DNA of 9,218 nucleotides from JBDRLD01 sp043813445 (lineage in GTDB: Bacteria; Patescibacteriota; Patescibacteriia; JACPHY01), in assembly GCA_043813445.1 (NCBI GenBank), contig JBDRLD010000060.1:1-9218 (forward strand). Reading direction: 5' to 3'. Positions 7,001 to 9,218 of the stretch are shown in pieces (position 1 is the stretch's first letter; each line of letters opens with the position of its first letter). Both the position numbers and the translations under genes were made by a program. The notes below the pieces were generated by a model. That model made no database searches. It saw only the letters and a program-made list of their open reading frames with translations, and was not told the origin of the DNA.

Positions 7001-7515
7001 AAATCATCACCAAAACGCCGCTGGAACCGTCGAACAATCGCCTCAAGCACCGGAGCCGGCTGCTCCTGCATAATCGCCTGCTGCAACTCTCCACCCAGAC
7101 ATGCAGTGAGTACGATAAGACCATCACCATATTTATCAAGGAGCTCCCAGTCGATCCGTGGCTTGTAGTAATACCCGTCAAGATACGCCAACGTAACAAG
7201 CTTTATGAGATTCTGGTATCCCAGCGCGTTTTTCGCGAGCAGCACGAGGTGATTTGTTCGCTTCCCGACCGTCACCGTGCGCTCACGATGGCCACCTTGT
7301 GTGTAGTAGGATTCGACACCGATAATTGGCTTCACGCCCGCTTTCCTGGCGGCCTTATAGAACTCTATCGCTCCGTAGAGGTTCCCATGATCGGTCAGCG
7401 CAACCGCCGGCTGGCCGTCGGCTTTCGCAGCATCAACAAGCTCCCCGATGCGCGAGAGCCCATCGAGGAGCGAGTAGTGCGAATGGACGTGGAGATGAAC
7501 GAAGGAAGAAGCCAT
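4024..7515 (-). CDS. dnaE: DNA polymerase III alpha subunit
   Basis: This is the replicative C-family polymerase. At 1163 residues it is full length (E. coli DnaE has 1160). The N-terminal PHP domain (about 1-270) starts FVHLHVHSHYSLLDG and shows the full set of metal ligands known from active PHP exonucleases: His9, His11, Asp18, His43, Glu68, His89, Cys139, Asp208 and His210. The palm carries GPGRGSAAGS (361-370), catalytic Asp403 and Asp405 in PDIDLDF, and Asp556 in KMDFLGL. The fingers follow, with YGFNRSHAACYA near 743-754. QENLF at 916-920 is a likely beta-clamp-binding motif. An OB-fold occupies about 983-1062 (VCGGVITRVKRIVTKKGDPM). The gene stops with TAA 42 bases before the membrane-protein gene. 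The ATG at 7515 gives the family N-terminus; its leader contains a hairpin instead of a well-placed Shine-Dalgarno. Confidence 0.98.
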   Translation of the reverse strand: MASSFVHLHVHSHYSLLDGLSRIGELVDAAKADGQPAVALTDHGNLYGAIEFYKAARKAGVKPIIGVESYYTQGGHRERTVTVGKRTNHLVLLAKNALGYQNLIKLVTLAYLDGYYYKPRIDWELLDKYGDGLIVLTACLGGELQQAIMQEQPAPVLEAIVRRFQRRFGDDFYLEMQHRNNTPEQVVVNAKLRELSAKLGVPLVATNDSHYLRPDDAEAQDVLLCMQTKAKQADTNRMNMMGENYSLRSTAEMRLLFEDCPEAIENTIRIAEKCNVEIELGKIHLPTYPIPEGSTYDVELRQLCTANFERRYSKDSESRQREANERLNYELGVISEMGYSSYFLIVQDFVNWAKARGVIVGPGRGSAAGSIVAYLCGITNLDPLHYELLFERFLAPGRVQMPDIDLDFADHRRDEVIEYVREKYGDDHVAQIITFGTMAARAAIRDVGRVLDVPYTFCDRLAKLIPMGNSLDEAVRDVTELRELLEADETTKKLFDIAKRVEGLARHSSTHACGVVISAKPLVEHMPIQRASADDESIVTQYEMHAVEELGILKMDFLGLSNLSIIEHTVRLIRELGDEIDIEQLPLDDAKTYELLQRGETTGCFQVESGGMKRYLKELKPSEFEDIIAMVALYRPGPMELIPEYIDRKFKRKPVTYLHPKLEAVLQKTYGIMVYQEQLMRLARDLAGFSMTEADILRKAVGKKIKSLLDKQKDKLIDGMVKHGMEQVVAKKIWEWIEPFARYGFNRSHAACYAMIAYETAYLKANYPAEFMCALLTSERGDTDRLSVLIQECREMGIQVLGPDVNESDVAFTVTRYGGTAEAAQHAIRFGLAGIKNVGEHIVEALVAERRAHGAFTSLEDLLTRAQDKDFNKKSLESLMRAGALDALGDRGQLLGNLDAMLSFNREVGRDVASGQENLFGAAGTQVSFTMRPADPIPLRLQLAWEKELLGLYLSAHPFAASAEVFGAAIAPVVSLKQGGEREAVCGGVITRVKRIVTKKGDPMLFAEVEDHTASIEVVVFPSVLAANPQVWMDETTVLVRGKLSEKDGTPKILVDRAVQVLPGRERDALEQFGIHQQGAAMARRRVVLALPPAFPQEQLQELRVMLLRSPGSIPVRLRSANGHTVSTGLSVALTSDLRDAIEQMLGTQAVHDEVEAAESQQA

Positions 7516-7524
7516 ACGAAAACC

Positions 7525-7539
7525 GTCTCATCCTGAGAC
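7525..7539 (-). promoter_or_regulatory. Small hairpin in the dnaE leader
   Basis: GTCTCA and TGAGAC form a perfect 6-bp stem around a 3-base loop, centred about 17 bases before the dnaE start. On the mRNA the loop region contains the only Shine-Dalgarno-like sequence (AGGA), some 15 bases before the ATG. It may be a translational control hairpin or a protein-binding palindrome; the sequence cannot distinguish these. Confidence 0.4.
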
Positions 7540-7583
7540 AAAACAAAAATATGCCGAACACCCCTAAGGCGCCCTCGCTCCAC

Positions 7584-7592
7584 ATTCTACCA
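7584..7592 (-). promoter_or_regulatory. Predicted dnaE promoter (extended -10)
   Basis: On the minus strand TGG-TAGAAT (7592-7584) is a good extended -10. The -35 region is poor, as is common for extended -10 promoters. A start near 7577 would give a leader of about 60 bases that contains the hairpin at 7525-7539. Confidence 0.5.
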
Positions 7593-7622
7593 CGCGACTC
7601 CGCGCCGCACAGATCACATGAC

Positions 7623-7651
7623 TTGACACCTCCCATAATCCATGACACACT
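7623..7651 (+). promoter_or_regulatory. Predicted promoter for the 274-residue membrane protein
   Basis: A perfect TTGACA (7623-7628) is followed after 17 bases by CACACT (7646-7651), which is preceded by TG at the extended -10 position (7643-7644). Start near 7658, about 30 bases before the ATG. The -10 is weak, matching three of six positions. Confidence 0.5.
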
Positions 7652-7688
7652 AGCAGCGTTCAGCTGAGCAGCAAGAAAGGGAGAGCTG

Positions 7689-8513
7689 ATGAACCTCATG
7701 CACATTCCCAAGGAAATCCGGGACGAGATCGGGATCGATGCCGATTTCGAGCTTGGAGGCAAGTGGACCAATCAACAATATCAAACGAGGTACGCGCTCT
7801 TTGAACTCAATAGGTGGATCGACGAACGATTCAAAGAAGCTATTGCGAAGCGAGTGTATCGGCGCTGGCTAGCAACAGTACCTCTGTGCGCTGGCCTGGG
7901 GATGCTGGCACATGTCGTGTTCGGATCGCCTCTACCAATCATTCTCGTGGCCATCTTTGGAGCGATCTTTGGCATAATTCCTGGCGCACTGATCGGAATC
8001 TTAAACGAGAGCAACAAAACACTGCGTCGTACAATCGAAGGCGTAATCAGTGTGCGCGATCCACTCCATCGCCACGCGCTTATCACCTCGCAGGCCGCCA
8101 ACGCACTCCATGCACTCATCACCACGTACGCGAACTGGCGTCGTTCGTGCGATGCGCAACTCGCGGATTTCGATGAGACGATCAACGCTCGTTTCCTCTC
8201 CCTCATCAAACGCGCGCATAAGGCAACCGACCTTTCGGTGCGTCAATTCACCACCGTCAGGGCCGCGCACGATCTCGAGGGTGCGGAGCAGGCCGAGGGA
8301 ATCGCATTCCTCATCGATCGCCTCGATGAGGGTGCGGACGATCTGCGCGCGATTCTGGGTGAAGCACAGGATCCCGAAAAGCTGCTCGAACGCGCTGCGA
8401 ACACCGAAGATTCGCTGCGGAAGCTCGGCAAGGAAATGCACGCGCTCGAGCATGCGAACAACGTGTACACCGCGGCGCGAGCTCGAACACAGAAGGTCGT
8501 AAACGGGGCTTAA
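7689..8513 (+). CDS. Two-helix membrane protein of unknown function
   Basis: A 274-residue protein beginning MNLMHIPKEIRDEIGI. AAGGGAG (7677-7683) lies five bases before the first ATG, which favours it over the ATG three codons later. Residues 1-58 are hydrophilic. Two adjacent hydrophobic segments at about 61-79 (LATVPLCAGLGMLAHVVF) and 82-105 (LPIILVAIFGAIFGIIPGAL) form a probable helical hairpin rich in Gly. Residues about 125-270 are charged and strongly helix-forming, probably coiled coil, with no catalytic motif seen. The N-terminal and C-terminal parts would lie on the same side of the membrane. I do not recognise a family. It has its own promoter, is divergent from dnaE, and uses codons like its neighbours. 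A weak hairpin (8522-8533) follows the stop without a T-run. Confidence 0.88.
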   Translation: MNLMHIPKEIRDEIGIDADFELGGKWTNQQYQTRYALFELNRWIDERFKEAIAKRVYRRWLATVPLCAGLGMLAHVVFGSPLPIILVAIFGAIFGIIPGALIGILNESNKTLRRTIEGVISVRDPLHRHALITSQAANALHALITTYANWRRSCDAQLADFDETINARFLSLIKRAHKATDLSVRQFTTVRAAHDLEGAEQAEGIAFLIDRLDEGADDLRAILGEAQDPEKLLERAANTEDSLRKLGKEMHALEHANNVYTAARARTQKVVNGA

Positions 8514-8611
8514 CCCAAAAGGGTGCCAGCACCTTCTGTGATGTTACGCGGTTCTCGTTCCGATCCGCATATCTGCATCATCGGTGTTCCGTTCTGATCC
8601 GTATTAGGTAC

Positions 8612-8639
8612 TTGACAGCGCGGAATAGGCGTGTACACT
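8612..8639 (+). promoter_or_regulatory. Strong sigma70-type promoter of the putative small RNA
   Basis: A perfect TTGACA (8612-8617) is followed after 16 bases by TACACT (8634-8639), four of six to TATAAT with all key positions kept. Predicted start near 8646. No plus-strand ORF with a ribosome binding site follows, so the promoter appears to serve a non-coding transcript. Confidence 0.65.
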
Positions 8640-8645
8640 CGAATT

Positions 8646-8761
8646 GCTGACGCGAAGCAGTAGCCCCCCCCTCCTGCTCCGCGCTGGTAGTCCCCACGGG
8701 TTCTCTGCACCTCCGGTTCGCCGGGCTTGCAGCGAGACATGCCCGTGGGGATTTTCATTTT
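8646..8761 (+). ncRNA. Putative small RNA with C-rich loop
   Basis: This call rests on a promoter at 8612-8639, two hairpins and a terminator, with no plausible plus-strand coding frame between them. Hairpin 1 pairs CGCGAAGCAG (8651-8660) with CTGCTCCGCG (8674-8683) with one mismatch, leaving a 13-base loop that contains eight consecutive C. CCTCCT (8670-8675) at the loop's 3' edge equals the anti-Shine-Dalgarno core. Hairpin 2 (8691-8751) is the terminator. I looked for known RNAs: the SRP RNA signature (GGAAGCAGC with a GNRA loop), a 6S-like closing stem, tRNA arms and tmRNA are not seen. Strand-specific expression is not shown here. A minus-strand ORF of 82 codons (8758-8510) overlaps fully and is the main alternative. 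Confidence 0.5.
8691..8761 (+). terminator. Branched intrinsic terminator of the putative small RNA
   Basis: TCCCCACGGG (8691-8700) pairs perfectly with CCCGTGGGGA (8742-8751). Inside, TCT/AGA and CTGCA/TGCAG pair with a two-base bulge, and CCGG-TTCG-CCGG (8713-8724) caps the structure. ATTTTCATTTT (8751-8761) follows on the plus strand only, which fixes the direction. The stem is long for a terminator and may be a functional domain of the RNA. Confidence 0.75.
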
Positions 8762-8782
8762 AGACATCCTTTATATAGACAC

Positions 8783-8818
8783 AAACAGGCCCCGGTACGG
8801 GGGCCTGTTTAGTTTTTT
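8783..8818. terminator. Strong hairpin terminator between the small RNA and pheT
   Basis: AAACAGGCCCC (8783-8793) and GGGGCCTGTTT (8800-8810) form a perfect 11-bp stem with a 6-base loop. AG and then six T (8813-8818) follow on the plus strand. The convergent pheT gene stops 14 bases beyond, so the stem probably also ends the pheT transcript, with the U's of CTGTTTG serving on that strand. Confidence 0.85.
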
Positions 8819-8831
8819 AATCATTCGCGCA

Positions 8832-9218
8832 CTACGCCCGTACGACTACGTTGTATTGTTGCTTCAGTGCCTCAACTACACGCCCTAGCAATGTTTCAAC
8901 CTCCACAGCTGTCAACGTTCGATCATCTGCGCAAAACTCAAAATGGAACGCGAGAGACTTCTTCCCCTTCGGAATTTCACTACCGACATATGCATCGAAA
9001 AAAGTGTATCTGATCAATTCCGGTACAACTCCATCTAGCACCGCTGCAATGTCCGCGTACGTCGTCCGCTCATCCACGAGAAACGCGAGGTCGCGCTTCG
9101 CGCTTTGCTGTGCGGCAGGTGCGGTCTTTGGATGTGTCTGTCCCATGCTCGGAAGAAGTGCTTCCCAGTCAAGATCAGCGATACAAACCCGCCCATCGAT
9201 CCCGAATGTGGAACATAC
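8832..9218 (-). CDS. pheT: Phenylalanyl-tRNA synthetase beta subunit, C-terminal part
   Basis: The beta subunit of the alpha2-beta2 enzyme that charges tRNA-Phe. The frame enters from the right edge without a start, so the gene is cut by the window; 128 residues are visible. The first part (GIDGRVCIADLDWEALL) fits the end of the catalytic-like core, where the family has a pattern of the type VYAFELDLEALL. After a Gln/Ala-rich linker comes the FDX-ACB anticodon-binding domain, from KRDLAFLVDE (the conserved RDLA motif) through GSEIPKGKKSLAFHFEF and RTLTAVEV to the C-terminus QYNVVVRA, stop TAG. The internal ATG at 9146 is not a true start, because the upstream sequence is homologous in frame. 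Confidence 0.93.
   Translation of the reverse strand, partial: VCSTFGIDGRVCIADLDWEALLPSMGQTHPKTAPAAQQSAKRDLAFLVDERTTYADIAAVLDGVVPELIRYTFFDAYVGSEIPKGKKSLAFHFEFCADDRTLTAVEVETLLGRVVEALKQQYNVVVRA

Noticed and set aside
8510..8758. Minus-strand ORF of 82 codons (MKIPTGMSRCKPGE...) with AAAGGA eight bases before its ATG and a TATATA box upstream; its stop overlaps that of the 7689-8513 gene by a few bases.
   Set aside because: It lies wholly over a plus-strand consensus promoter and a directional intrinsic terminator, and its first codons are the terminator stem. The Shine-Dalgarno makes it a real alternative, so I keep it as the rival to the small RNA rather than as a called gene.
8832..9146. A separate 104-residue gene starting at ATG 9146.
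   Set aside because: The in-frame sequence up to the window edge continues the PheT homology, so this is the 3' part of pheT.
1..9218. UGA recoding suggested by absence of TGA stop codons among the called genes.
   Set aside because: Only seven stops are visible, and no conserved frame contains an internal TGA, so the absence is likely chance or preference.

Overview
The window looks like chromosomal sequence from a bacterium with a compact genome of moderate GC. It carries three core informational genes: thrS, dnaE and the 3' end of pheT. A membrane-anchored protein with a baseplate-J-like domain sits directly downstream of dnaE, the ThrRS lacks its N-terminal TGS domain, and genes are short-spaced and often switch strand. 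I read this as a likely Candidate Phyla Radiation (Patescibacteria)-type genome, but that is inference; nothing in the window, such as rRNA, settles it. The standard genetic code fits: the long frames have no internal stops, and the seven called genes with a visible stop end in TAA or TAG, never TGA.

Left part (1-594): a truncated minus-strand gene start with a good Shine-Dalgarno (1-118), a 53-residue very basic minus-strand ORF (181-342), and a repeat island (about 380-530) of C-tract/G-tract hairpins with a 23-bp direct repeat. A 12-bp-stem hairpin (541-578) follows thrS.

Middle (595-7515): thrS on the minus strand; a 59-codon plus-strand gene (2525-2704) with extreme third-position GC, its own consensus promoter and an intrinsic terminator; then on the minus strand the baseplate-J-like membrane protein (2794-3981) directly behind dnaE (4024-7515). 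thrS and the small gene diverge from a short region where the -35 elements of the two predicted promoters touch. The thrS promoter seems to give a nearly leaderless mRNA. DnaE carries a complete set of PHP-domain metal ligands, suggesting built-in proofreading.

Right part (7516-9218): the dnaE leader with a small hairpin, a plus-strand two-helix membrane protein of unknown function (7689-8513), then a roughly 115-nt stretch with a strong promoter, a C-rich-loop hairpin and an intrinsic terminator, which I interpret as a small RNA gene (about 8646-8761). A second hairpin terminator (8783-8818) separates it from the convergent pheT 3' end, whose reading frame runs off the window.

The most interesting candidates are the putative small RNA, whose loop region carries a CCUCCU sequence identical to the 16S anti-Shine-Dalgarno core, and the codon-biased small protein gene. 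Functionally the known genes belong to translation (thrS, pheT) and replication (dnaE); nothing indicates that they form a joint pathway.
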